A stretch of 64,000 bases of DNA, taken from contig CM076259.1 of NCBI GenBank assembly GCA_038380795.1, positions 98,505,739-98,569,738 of the forward strand. Direction: 5' to 3'. A program made the position numbers and the translations under genes. Below, piece by piece: positions 24,931 through 36,593 of the stretch. The notes beneath the pieces are model-generated. The model was not told the origin of the DNA and did not search any database. It saw only the letters and a program-made list of their open reading frames with translations. The stretch comes from Pyrocephalus nanus (lineage: Eukaryota; Chordata; Aves; Passeriformes; Tyrannidae). The stretch's first letter is position 1. Each line of letters starts with the position of its first letter.

Positions 24931-27900
24931 CTGAAGACAAGAAAGGAGGAAGGGGCAAACAAAGGCAGTGCCACAGTTCCATAATGTCAATCACCTGTTC
25001 AGTACTTTCCCCCTGAATCAAACTGGTTTTCTAACTTGCCTCCTTAATAGTGGTTTTTAAAATTTTAAAGCTGAAATTAAAGCAATTTTGGCTGAGGAAA
25101 AAGCAACTAAATAAATGCACCAGAAAATAAACTGGTCTCCACACACTGTAACTGCAGGGGCAGGTGCTGCTGGCACACACGTACATCTCCCCAGGTTATT
25201 CTGGTGCATCTGTCACTGTGGTATGCAAGCAACATTTAGTCTGTCAGCCATATTCACAAGGGCATTGCAGGCACTTTGCACAGTCCACACACACATCCAA
25301 GTCCTAAACTTAACCCTTTCACTTAGCTGGGAAGCAACTAAAATGTTGTATCCCTTATGTGTTACAGTCTTTGAACAGTGTCAGAGAAATGGGGAAAACA
25401 GGAGTAGCACAATAAAGCAATGACACCTTCTATTTTTAGCTAATTTTTGCCTACATTTTGCTAATCCACATGTAGAAACAAAAAAAGGCACCACAAAAAC
25501 CAAACAACAATATCCCACTATCATAGTTGCTGAAAACTGCTTGGGCAAAATGTTTTCCCTTTGGAACAGGACAGTTCTTTGAGCATGAAACATTTCACCA
25601 GATATTGTCAAACCTATATCCTCTTGGAAGAAATCAGCCTGTTTTCCCAAGTCCCTCTTATTTCCTTGACAGTTCCTAGTCTGGCAGGCCCATCAGAGAC
25701 CAAAAATCAAGCTCCCAGATCTCATAACAGCCTAAGAAGCCCCACTGATTTCTATTTAAAACTTCATATATGCCATCTCTGTAATTATTTAAAACTGATC
25801 CTATGGGAGCACTGACTCCAAAATTTCAAACAACCTTTAGAAAATATTTTTCTGCATCCTTCTTTCAGTGTGATTTATGGCCATTTAGAATGTCATTACA
25901 AAAAAGCAAATCTGGAGACTGAGGATCACAGTGTGAGGGCGTCTGTACTCAACCACAGTCCCTAATTTCAAGGCAGTCAAATCTTAGGGAAGAACAATAC
26001 AAATCCAGGCTGGTAATGCTACATCACTTTTCATCACATAGGACTGCCTAGCAATGAGGACTGGAGCAGCACACGTGCATCTGGGCAAGCAAGCAGCAGT
26101 GCAGAGACAGTCCCAAATCCTGCAAAGATTTAGCAGAAAAGCATCAGGTTTTTAATGTGCCACTGGCTAAAGTGAAACTACTTGGTTCAAGATGTCAGTC
26201 AGCATGCAAGACCAATCAATGCATGCTTTCCTACTGAGAAAGCTAAGCAAATTTTGGAAGCCTGCAATGCATTGCTGCCTTGATGGTCGCAAAGCCTGAC
26301 TATGCCTGTCTTGGTTCGTCTTTGGAAGCAGAGCTTAGGGAGACACATGAAGAGGAGTAAGCATTCTCTGAACTGTGCTCTTCCAGACAATTTTGTTTGG
26401 GTCTGGAAAAAGTCACGTCCTCAAATGGCAATTTATAAGCCATCACAGATTGTAGGACCAGTTCACGTGGCCTCCACCTGAATGTTTTACCATTTCTGTG
26501 AAGAACAACTTCAGAGATTTAAATACTTCACAGCAAAAGGTGCAAGAGCAGATATATTTATGAAAATGTTTTGCTCTAAAGCAGGTCATAAATGTCCCAC
26601 TGGGAGGGGAAGCCCTTGGATGACAGCAAAGGACCTGCTGGTGCTAACCACGTGCTGGAGAGACCTGGGGGTCATGTTTTACATTCAGACAGGGAGCCTG
26701 CCGCCCACATTAACATCTCCCAGCCACGACACCAGTGCTGTACCCATACATTAACTGCTGTTACAGCCCCATAAACAGCACAGTGAGAAATTAACCCATG
26801 TGCCAGTAGCCAGGGCACCTGTGGAGGCAGAAAAGGCTGCTCCATTGGCAGTGGCATCTTGCAGACCTGCTTCTGCTGTCACCCTCTCCCCAGCCCTTCT
26901 CCTCCAACACCCAGGGCAGAAGGATCAGAGTGCTTGGCCCTATTCTCCCTGTTTTCTCTCTGGGTGGTTTACTTACTCATTTCCTTATTATTCAGAGTCT
27001 CACTAAAATTCATTTCTGTCCCGGAGATGGTGATGGTGGAAACAGATGAGACATAAAGGAAGTTGCTTTTGTACAGAGAAGAAAAGAAAACAGTCGCTGT
27101 AAATAGAGCATGATATTAACAGGCTGATGCCTGACACTAAGCAAAAATAAAGTCTTCTCCAAGAAATTTAATTTGCCAGATATGCGAGCATCTTTGATCT
27201 TCACAAGCCTCTTGATCTACATGGCCAACACATTTCCTTTTGGGACAGCAATGGCAACTTCTCTTTGAAAGGGGATTATCATGTGTCAAACATGTTTAAG
27301 GGAAGAACTGACATCAGTAAGTGAAGTAGACACAAAAATAGAACATAATCAGTGGCAAAGTAGAAAATTAACATGTAAAATAATAAGAGCAGGAGTTTAG
27401 AATATAGAAGTAATGAGTGCCAAGCAGACTATGCTACACTCCTTTTCTGTCAGCATGCTGGCTCCTCAGGAGAAACACAGCTGGCAGTTCTGTTTCTTAA
27501 GTAGCCTCCCCTGTACTGAAGAAGTGGTCTCACTCACTTTATACCACCCTATCGATGATAAACTGAATGCAACAAGAAATTAGCATTGCCAAAATATCTG
27601 GGAAACCAATGGTAGAAAATCTTGCTTTAAATTCTACAAAACTCAGTCAAAATGCAGCGGTAAGCAGTGTATGATACAGACTCCCCCAAGTCTGCACCCT
27701 GGCCAGTAGGAAGGGGAACAAGTGGGGATTTCACCCCCTTCATACACCAGTATTTCCAGGGGTAAAAGTCACTTCACCTCTGCCTTGCCCAAAGCACCAC
27801 AAAGGCTGTAACAGGAGTGCATTAGCTCCATCAAAAGGGGCAAATGGGCGAACTGGCAGCATGTACTGGTTCCTAGGAAATATGAAAAAGAACTAGAAAA

Positions 27901-29390
27901 GGCATGGGAGTGAAGATTCACCTTTAAACACATCTGAAAGATATATAACCGCTCAAGACCTGGACTGAGACAAACCAGATGAGTTCTTGGGACCACAGTA
28001 TAACGATGCACAGAGTAGAACAACCAACCGAGCATCATTAAGTCTTTGCTCCTTCCAACCAAAAGCAGCACTGCCCCAGTTGCAGGTGGGTATGAGGCAC
28101 CAGCACAGAGTCACAGTGTGCAGTGGCAGGCAGCCTGGCATGGAACAGATGGAAACGGCACTGGCTCACCACATCACCCTGAGATGTGCCCTGGGGAGTA
28201 AAACAGCTGAGAAGCAGCTGTGTTGACTTGCCCCAAGGATTCTCTTGTGAACTTCTTATTTCAGAGAGCAGCACAAATTCTGTTGGTGCTGCAGCCCATG
28301 CCTGCTGACATACAGTTCAGTCCCCCACTCTGCAGGACTGTAACTGGAGTTTTATAGGGGGAACAATTAGTCAACAATTTAAGGCTGAAAAACAAAGCAC
28401 TCCATTATACGGAAACAGTAAAATGAGAACAGTATTCCCTTTCTCACTTGCAGTTGGAGTCTCTGGGTGGACTTAGAACAAGCCCACAGTGTCTCAATTA
28501 CTTGAAGTATCAGAGTAACACCTTTTCTAGCCTACCTCAATAGAGATCATCATTAATTTCAACATGATGTGCAATATTTTGCAAGGTTAAGTATGTTTTA
28601 TATATATATTTATGTATATACGTTTATATACTTATATAAGGTATGCTGATTTATTATAGCAAGATTAGAGTTGTGTTTCCTAATCCTTAAAAGAAATGAT
28701 CGTTTCAACACTACATAATAAAGTTAACAGAAAATTAACCTGGGTACATTTTGAAGGCAATGAGATTTAAAAAAGAAATTACTGGTTGCTATCTGAATTT
28801 CCTCCTCCAAAATGTGAATCATATGATCTAGAATTTTACCAGTACATAAACAGTTTGTTTTCTTTCTCCAGCACAAGCTATGAATATACTCCTTTTCTAT
28901 TTCTGTCCTGTGTAAACACATTTTTCCCAGGACTTCCATATTTCAGTACATGGAGGGAATCCTGCAAATAGCACATCCATAAAGCCACCCTGATTGCATA
29001 AAACCATTTATATGCAGAGCATATAAACAAATGAAGTCTCAAAACATTTTATTTGTACAGTAAAACTACTACACCCAGACTACAACCAAACAGGACCTCA
29101 GATCCCAGATCATTCACAGCTGACTTTATGTATTTATGCTACAATTCTCATCTAAAATGAGACCATAAGAGGCCATAATAATAAAATCCTATAAAACTAC
29201 AAAATACTGTCAAATTGAAATATCTTTTAACACCGATGTACTTATCCAACTTCAAATACATTTGTTTCTATAATTATCTCAGTATCTGTTGTAAGCATTA
29301 TATTTAAACTTTCAACAGTGTTTATCAAGTCAAAACAATCTGATGAGACTCTTCAGTTGTCAGGGATCACAGGCAGGAACAGTGATGCAA
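24931..29390. other. Unique AT-rich DNA with an AT microsatellite
   Basis: No gene was recognised. An imperfect TA/TATATA tract lies at about 28597-28640. A minus-strand donor-like GTAAGT near 26972, preceded by an ATG-containing open stretch (MNFSETLNNKEM), was noted but not called. Confidence 0.5.
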
Positions 29391-29395
29391 ACATC
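29391..29395. repeat. Target-site duplication, left copy (ACATC)
   Basis: ACATC directly precedes the LTR and is repeated exactly at 29932-29936, directly after it. Five-base duplications are the usual footprint of ERVL-type integrases and are also seen for some class I elements. Confidence 0.85.
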
Positions 29396-29931
29396 TGTAC
29401 TGGGTCTGGCTGAGCTGGAGTTCATTTCCCCACAGTAGCCCTCACAGTGCTGTGCTTTGCACTGGCAGCTGGAAGGGTGATGATAACACACCAGTGTTTT
29501 GGCTACTGCTGAGCACAGCACCAGCACTGTGACATTCCTTCCTCAATGGAGGACAAAATTTTGGGAGGGGACTCAAGTAGGTCAGCTGACCCAAACTGAC
29601 CAAAGGGATATTCCAGGCCATATGACATCAGCTCAGAGATAAAAGCTAAGGCACGGAGCAGGAAGGCAAGCATTCATTGGATCCAATGGCTGCCTGCTGA
29701 AGAACCATCATATGTACTGAAGCCCTGCCTCTCAGAACTGACTGGCCATTGCTGCTGATGGAAGTAGAGAATAAACTGTGTTATCTTTTGCTTTGTTTTT
29801 GCTTTAATAAACCCCCTTATCCCGACCCACAAGTTATTTTCCATCTTACTCTCTCCCCTGTCCGGCTGGGAAGGGGAGTGACAGAGTGGGTGGGTGGGCA
29901 CCTGTCATACAGCCAAGGTCAACCCACCACA
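29396..29931 (+). mobile_element. Solo LTR of an avian ERVL-like endogenous retrovirus
   Basis: A 536-bp LTR begins TGTACTGGGTCTGGCTG and ends CCCACCACA, with the TG...CA termini of retroviral LTRs. The segment around 29590-29630 (CTGACCCAAACTGACCAAAGG then CCATATGACATCA) matches, from memory, a widespread ERVL-like LTR family of neoavian birds. A TATA-like element (AGATAAAAG) lies at 29635-29643, and two AATAAA signals lie at 29770 and 29806, as expected for U3-R-U5 order on the + strand. There is no internal gag, pol or env sequence on either side. The exact 5-bp duplication around a single LTR shows that two LTRs of a former provirus recombined to leave one. It could still carry promoter or polyadenylation activity. 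Confidence 0.9.
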
Positions 29932-29936
29932 ACATC
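29932..29936. repeat. Target-site duplication, right copy (ACATC)
   Basis: Second copy of the 5-bp direct repeat that flanks the solo LTR. It lies only about ten bases before recognisable CR1 sequence starts. Confidence 0.85.
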
Positions 29937-29943
29937 TCAGATT

Positions 29944-30440
29944 GAGATGCCCCACCTGGAGTGTTGCATCCAGCTCTGGGGTCTTCAGCACAGGAAAACC
30001 ATGGACCTGCTGGAGCGAGTCCAGAGAAGGACCACAAGCATGATCAGAAGGTTGGAGCACTTCTCCTGTGAGGACAAGGCTGAGAGAGTTGGGGTTGTTC
30101 AGCCTCGAGAAGATTCCAGGAAGACCTTAGAGCAAGAAAGATGAAGACAGACTTTTTCGTAGGGCCTGTTGTGATAGGACAAGGGGTAATGCTTTTAAAC
30201 TCCAAGAGGGTAGATTTATACTAGATATAAGGAAGAAACTATTTACTGTGAGGGTGGTCAGGCACTGGACCAGGCTGCCCACAGAGGTGGCAGGTGCCCC
30301 ACCCTTGGAAACATTCAAGGCCAGGCTGGAAAGGGCTCTGAGCAACCTGGTCCAGTGGAAGGTGTCCCTGCCCATGGCAGAGGGGTTGGAACTAGATGCT
30401 CTTTAAGGTCCCTTCCAACTCAAACCATTCTGTGATTCTA
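29944..30440 (+). repeat. CR1 LINE fragment, 3' end
   Basis: CR1 3' portion in + orientation. Recognisable landmarks are CACCTGGAGTGTTGCATCCAG, GACCTGCTGGAGCGAGTCCA, CTGAGAGAGTTGGGGTTGTT and the conserved end GGTCCCTTCCAACTCAAACC, closing with ATTCTGTGATTCTA. It translates in pieces to the last part of the CR1 polymerase (DLLERVQRR), but the frame is broken. The 5' truncation lies at or very near the LTR insertion. The shared landmarks with the copy at 46793-47259 place both in the same broad CR1 subgroup. Confidence 0.95.
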
Positions 30441-31362
30441 CACATTGAACAGTTTCTTTCTATGCACGTATCATTTTTACACATATATACTTAAAGTGAT
30501 AAAAGCAACATGATTCTGATAGTCCTTGGCATTGAGATATATAACATGTATTGTTATGTCATGTCATAAACTGATTTTTCTGAATCAATGTGAAAAGTGA
30601 AAAAATGCAGAAAATACAACTTTCTTGTATAGAAACCATTTCTCTTTTCTTCCTGAAATGACTGCCCATCATCAATATCACTCTAGATTAAAAAAAACCA
30701 GTTCATCAACTCATTCTTTTCAATTCCTTCTTCTAGGAAGTTAGGGGCTACTTTATACTCTCTTTTAAATAAACTGGTTTTATATTCAGTGTTGAGTGCT
30801 ATTTCACAACATAAAAAAGGAAACATTTCATTTCTAAGATGACAAATGCTTTGATTTTTCAGTAATGTGTGTCGTTGTTTTTCCAGCTGGAATTATTCAC
30901 TGAAGGTGTTTTTATTCCATGTTCAACCAAACTCTCTAGCACAAATTTACTACTTCATAATGAATTGTTTATTTTATTTAATGTAATAAGTCATACAAAA
31001 ATTCTCAGTATGGGCCTATAGAAGAATGAGAATAGAGAAACAAGTGTTCAGAACTCATCCATGGCCTGTATCTAGAATTATTAGCTCACATATGGGTCTC
31101 ATCTGCTTCAAGCTGAGTTTAGAAAGAGTGTAAATAAATTAACATCATCTTTGAAAGCTAAGGAGGGCAATAATAAAACATGAAATCTTGGAAAAGAGCA
31201 ATTTCTGCTATAAACTCTAAATATATGGAAACAATTATGTGATAATTTGTACACTCGTTATATGATAAAGGTCTTAAAGGATGTCTGCTCTAGAAACTCT
31301 TTCAGGAATAGCCTTGATAGGGAATCAGAGATTTTTAGGATGCCTGATGAAACACAACTCAC
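30441..31362. other. Unique AT-rich DNA, no gene seen
   Basis: Ordinary AT-rich sequence after the CR1 tail. No repeat, RNA gene or long open frame was recognised. Confidence 0.5.
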
Positions 31363-31421
31363 CTTTTTAATACATTTCTTTGGCTAGAGTGACATTCTTC
31401 AGAGGAAAAAGTATTGTTTCC
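31363..31421 (-). other. Candidate 59-nt exon with strong splice sites
   Basis: On the minus strand the acceptor is an almost pure pyrimidine run (gctttttttttcttcatag) and the donor is AAAAG|GTGAGT. Both are close to consensus. The 59 bases between are open in one frame only, reading NNTFSSEECHSSQRNVLK, a polar serine-rich stretch (phase 0 in, phase 2 out). The other two frames are closed. No known protein is recognised. It would fit a small alternative exon of a cytoplasmic linker, or a noncoding-RNA exon. It does not join in an open frame directly to the candidate exon at 24930-24764, so one of the two, or an intermediate exon, must be reconsidered. Confidence 0.3.
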
Positions 31422-33203
31422 CTATGAAGAAAAAAAAAAGCTACATATACAGGAAAAAGATCTACCAGCTCTTCATGCCAAATATAATCATACTTATCAT
31501 ACCAACCTATTTAGAAAATATAATATTGCTAAACCAGTTGGCATGGTTGATTAATCCAAGACCTTCTTTTTAAAAACAGATGGCACATGCGAGAATAACA
31601 AAACACATTCTGAAGGGTATTTGATGAGAAAGTTCATTATCTTTCATTAGTTTCCTAGTTATACAGAGCAATAAAGCTGGATTACAAATAATTACAAAAT
31701 ATAAACAAAATGGAAGGTTGAAAACAGAGACCAGTTAATTATGCATAGGAACAAGTATTTTTATGGATTTTGAGCAGATCTGAGCTCAGTATTCTTCTGG
31801 TTCTCACACTAAAAAAAAATCCTCTTTTTGAAACGTCATCTGTAAATGTATCTATGAAGAGAGGTAGCACTTTTCATTTTCCTGAGTTCCTATAGTGATC
31901 CTGTTTGACTGTACTGAACTAATGTCCATTTATCAAGCCTTTTGTGATGGCCTGATTGTCTAACTTGGGTGGTGTGTTAAATGAGGGCTTGGAAAATGTT
32001 CTATTAGTAGTAATGCTGCCTCAGTGTCCCATAAAATAAAATGCCTGAAATGAAAGAAAAGCCACAGGAGAAGGGAAATTACAAGCTCTTTTGCCTGGCC
32101 TGAAACCCAGACCTTCATAAATGGCAAAGACAGCAGCTGAGCTGCACAAGGGAGGCAACAGCAAAACATATTGCCACCATTTTAAAAACATAATTATGCA
32201 TCTGAAAAGCAGAATGTCAGAGCTGAAGCCTACCAGGGTGGCTGTGGCTGATTTTTACATACAAGGGACTGGAAGGAGGAAGAACCAGAGACAGGCAGCA
32301 CAGACCATAAGTCAGTAGCTCCACAATCCACATCCATGACCGTGCAGCCTCTCCCTCTGGAAGCTGCCACAGTGGTGACCATGTCCAGCCCAGCTGGAAC
32401 ACGCCCAGAGCACCACACACATCCCAGTAGCAAATATGTGCCGGCACCATGGGGCATCAGTTTCCCCAGGGGGCCAAGGCATCATGCTCCACTGCAGCAA
32501 CCCAGCACCAGCCCAATATGCCTCATCCAAAAATCTGCTGGTGTGAATCCCATTGCCTTCACATTCCTGATACAAAACCACATCAGCATGGTTTAGCTAT
32601 AGGCACTCTGCCAATATTTCCCACTTCAACATGACCCTGCTACTGGGGCAGGGAACATTGTTGGGAAGATGGGCAGAAATCAGTGTCCACCACACAGGCA
32701 GACAAGGCTTGCTGCATTGAGCAAAACCACGGCACTGCTCCAAGCCCCCTTCTCACTCAGGAAGTGAAGAGAACATTGGAAATAAGTGCTAAATTTCATC
32801 TCACTTCAGTCTGGATCAACTGTACAGCCTTTCAGCAACTATGAGAGCTCTTATGCCTTCTGCAAAGCACTTTCAACACTTTCAGTTAGAAACCAATAAA
32901 ATAACTAGACCAATTTCTTGGGAAGTCCCAGAATCATCATGCAATTTCTAAGTGAAGAAATTTACATTTCCTCTTCATAATAAGCATTCAAGACCTCACA
33001 AGGAGGAAAAAACAACATCTGGGGTTGATTCCTCTCTGAGATCATGTATCAGGTCACAACCTCAATATCCTTCAGCTTTCAAAAGGGTAAGAGTTTACAA
33101 TTTAGCCCTTTTCTTATAAAGCCCTTTTAGTTTTATTCCTATGACCCTTCTCTCTGAGATACATATTTTAAAAAATTGAATTGCATGGGTTTCCTGGCCT
33201 TAC
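31422..33203. other. Unique DNA, no gene seen
   Basis: AT-rich to about 32100, then GC-richer between about 32200 and 32650, where several 60-90 codon frames overlap on both strands without coding character. No repeat family was recognised. Confidence 0.5.
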
Positions 33204-33304
33204 CTGAGGCAGGCATCTCCCTCGGCCTCCATCATCTCTGTACTCCTGCCTCCTGATTTGGCCAGCTCCCAAGAACACCAGGGGACAACCCCACTGGTTT
33301 CCTT
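33204..33304 (-). other. Candidate exon with strong donor
   Basis: Minus-strand segment ending at the near-perfect donor GCCTCAG|GTAAGG. It starts after gtttcctttctttgcacttctgag, a pyrimidine-rich tract ending in the less common GAG. Two of three frames are open over the 101 bases. One ends EMMEAEGDACLR and leaves a split codon at the donor. The product is not recognised. A noncoding-RNA exon or a decoy is as likely as a coding exon. Confidence 0.17.
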
Positions 33305-34505
33305 CTCAGAAGTGCAAAGAAAGGAAACTTTGTGTGAAATGGGATGCTGTGTCCAAAACAGATGTTCCCAATAGATTTCTACCATTTTAAGATGGATTAA
33401 ACACTTTGCTTTCCCTGTATCCTGCAGCCTGATGGAGGCAAAAGCTCTCCATGTTCCCAGAAATATTTCTCCATAGCAAAAAAGACACAAGAGCACTTGG
33501 GCTATAAAGAGTCCATCTGACAGCCTTCAGTCAGAGGCAAAATCTGATGTGAAAAGAGCCAAAAGGAATTTTCTGGGGAAAATAAATTTTGTAGTAAAAA
33601 ATTAAACAAGTGTGTACAAGACTTATACAAGAAACTGCAACAATGGGAGTCACATGCAAAGGTTACAGAGAGTATGCAATTGGTTTCTCTCACTTAGAAG
33701 TGTGCTTTAAATCCCTATTTAACAGGAACTGTAGCTTTGCCTTAATTTACTGTGATAAAAAGTATAATTGCATATTATGAAAAATAACAAATTTGCATTT
33801 ACAAGACATCCAGAAGAATTATCTTCTCCAGCTAACCTTGATGGTGAATTCGGGCATGGAATATTTTCATACTCTTACCACCTGCTTCCCTAAGCATTAG
33901 CATCACCTGCAAATCCAAATGTACTCTCCTTGGGATAACAGTGCAATTCATGCTCCTCGGGGGAGAGCTGAAGGAGCATCTGCACCTCCTTGAGAGCAGC
34001 CAACACCTTGTCCTCCATCAGGAGTTGCAAAGGGAACAGGGTGATAGTTTCTAATTAAGTCTGGAGCTAAAGACCAGCAGCAGAGCTCAACAAAGTCAAA
34101 CTATAGCGTTAGATGAGGTCATGGGAAGGGTCTCCACCAGGCAGGGAATAACAGCACTGCCTTCTGCTATATCCTGAAGTACACACACAAAGGACATTCA
34201 CATGTAAAATGAATGGATGAGTTCTTCTCAAGGCAAGGACTTGCATTATTTATGGATTTAGCTGGTACACTACTCTGACTCTCAATGTTTAAGCAGCAAC
34301 AACTGGATAAGGGGAGATTCCAACAACCTGGAAGTGACAAAAGGAACTATACCAACCTGTTTGGCTTTCCCAGCCTTTACATCCATAAGCCAGTGGCCTT
34401 ACTTGCTTGCAAACTTCTCACCAAGCAGCAGAGTCCATCCAGCTCTCTTAACAAGCAGCAAAAGGCGGCTCTCACCAGATCTGGCCCCTGGCTAGTGCAG
34501 AAGCC
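33305..34505. other. Unique DNA, no gene seen
   Basis: No recognised repeat or gene. The start of the 144-codon plus-strand frame (34285-34719) falls here, but that frame is mostly polar low-complexity translation across the pentanucleotide repeat. Confidence 0.5.
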
Positions 34506-34535
34506 AGCCCAGCCCAGCCCAGCCCAGCCCAGCCC
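34506..34535. repeat. (AGCCC)6 microsatellite
   Basis: Six exact AGCCC units lie in a locally GC-rich patch (about 34490-34640). The patch allows a proline-rich reading of a 144-codon open frame on the + strand, which is not considered a gene. Confidence 0.95.
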
Positions 34536-36027
34536 GCCTGGAAAGCATGGGAGCCGAGCTGGCTGGCAGAGCCCCTCGGGCAGCCCCCGCAGCCAGGGGG
34601 CATCACCAAAGCCCAAGGTTCTGAACAAAGCTCCACCAGCGGGAAGGCTTCTTTTAAAAACAAACATAGAGTGTAACACTTCAGAAGAAAACATTTTTCC
34701 ATTTACAGAATTCCATTAAACCCGCTGGCAAACTCCCACCAACTGCAGAAGGATACCAGGATTTTACCCTTGGTATTTTAAGCAACAATACCAAAACAAT
34801 ACACACAAATAAGACGAAAAAAACTCAACAGCATACTAAAAGGCTCTTTGGGGATCTTCACGTAGGGGCTGTCAGACACCCACATACCATTTCAAAGCCT
34901 TCGTTAGGACCAAGTGCTGTGTTCTGCTTTTCTTCTTCAGCCACACAAACTCCAGAGATAGGAAACTATCTCTTTTCCCCAGGGATCATGCAGACATCTG
35001 ATTAAAAATGGTGCTGTTTTCCTGCAAGTCTTCACATGGAGGCATGAGATGCTGCTGAATGGACTGAGCAGAGCTGCCTACCACCCAGCCTAGGGCAGGC
35101 TACAGTGCTAGAGACAGCAACGGAAGAGCCAGTTCCTGGAGATCTTTTTCTGACTACAAGTCTAGACAGGAAGCTTGAAAGAAAAAGAATTGCTTTATAG
35201 GGGTTCAGATTTAATTTTTTCCTTTAAAAGGATATTCCTTTTATATGATATCATATATAGGATAGATGAGACAAAGTGACTCAGGCACAGATAAATATAT
35301 ATATATGACACAATAAAAGATATTCATATTTTTTAATTGCCTAGACCTGAACAATCCCTGGAAAATGACACAGTAAATTTAGTATCTAAATGGTATGTTA
35401 AACTAGAATTAAGATTATGTTAAAATAATAATTAAGATAATTTACTGATTATAAGTAAATTACAAATAGAAATGTCAGCAGCACATTTTCATTTCCTCTG
35501 CAACAAGTATTATTATCCATAAAAAATAAAATTCAGATGTAAACTGGAAATAAAGTATCAAGCATTGCTGCAGAAATATATAGAAATGTACACCAAATTA
35601 GTAACAATGGACTTAAACATCCTCTGGTTATAAATGGTTCATATGGCCCCAGACAGCACTAGAACAGATGTTCAAAGCCATCAGATACAGTTTTGGTTAT
35701 TCATGGACAGAAAATGTCTTCTAAATGAAGATCGCTTCACTGCCTTCCATCACCATCCTGAGACAACAGGTACCCCCAGTTTGTTTGGAGCAAAGACAGC
35801 CTTGAGGGGGAGGCAGGGATACCACAGTGCATTCCAGCTCAGAAATGAGACTTATGTTGAAGGCAAAGGCAAAGACACACAACACATAATCTGATAGCTC
35901 CATGCCCACGAGCTGTCGTTTACAAGGGGATCTGAGCCCCTTATCTCCTTATGGTGTGATTATCTCTCCTTCTCTTCAGATAAGAGATCTCTAGGACCAT
36001 ATTCAGGTCTGATGAAATGTTATTCCT
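34536..36027. other. Unique AT-rich DNA
   Basis: The stretch includes a 16-bp palindrome TATATGATATCATATA (35242-35257) and a short AT run at 35294-35306. No gene was recognised. Confidence 0.5.
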
Positions 36028-36050
36028 AAAAAAAAAAAAAAAAAAAAAAA
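36028..36050. repeat. Run of 23 A
   Basis: The longest homopolymer in the window. No AATAAA lies in the 30 bases before it and no recognisable gene body precedes it, so a processed-pseudogene tail is not supported. Confidence 0.95.
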
Positions 36051-36460
36051 GCATAAAGAGGAAATAAATTAGAATTGAGCGAAATAGTAGTGACAATGAT
36101 TGTCTTTCCCACTATTTCAGTCACTAGTAAGCAGGAAAGAAGCCAAAAATGACATTTGGAAAAAACTCCACCTTCATATACCAGTTTTTTGAGGAGTAGG
36201 AGTGGCCGGATCACATTTTGAAGAAGCAATAGACAAATTTCAATTTGTGGGATTGTCCAGCTGCAACCAAAGTGCAGGCTGCAAAGCTGCAATGGGGAAC
36301 AGGAATCAAATATCAGAAACCAAAGGGTGTAAGGACAACATCACAGTGACACTACCAGGGCCTTTATATGCCACCACAGGTCCACCTTATTTATGCACTG
36401 AAGCAGGTTAACAGTGTAGTCCCCAGACATGTGATTCAACTTTGACTTCAGTAGTGCTAC

Positions 36461-36544
36461 CTAATGTCCTTGCCCATGGCTGGGGGGTTGGACAAGATGA
36501 TTTTTTAAGGTCCTTTCCAACTCAAACTTTTCTATGACTCTATG
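36461..36544 (+). repeat. CR1 LINE, extreme 3' tail only
   Basis: About 84 bases of CR1 3' end: TTGCCCATGGCTGGGGGGTT, then AAGGTCCTTTCCAACTCAAA, ending TTTCTATGACTCTATG. It is severely 5'-truncated and in + orientation like the other copies. Confidence 0.9.
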
Positions 36545-36558
36545 TTCCTCTCCTATGG

Positions 36559-36593
36559 CTCGCTTTAAAAAAATCTACTCGCTTTAAAAAAAT
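36559..36593. repeat. 19-bp tandem duplication beside the CR1 end
   Basis: CTCGCTTTAAAAAAAT occurs twice with a 19-base period (starting at 36559 and 36578), 14 bases after the CR1 tail. It is most simply a slippage or short tandem duplication. Confidence 0.9.

Noticed and set aside
24931..24994. Possible 64-nt intron ahead of the transmembrane exon (donor ACAG|GTGATT)
   Set aside because: Too short for a typical vertebrate intron, and the upstream open segment has no acceptor.
34285..34719. 144-codon plus-strand frame, proline/serine-rich
   Set aside because: It runs through the AGCCC repeat and GC-rich DNA with few stops; no coding evidence.
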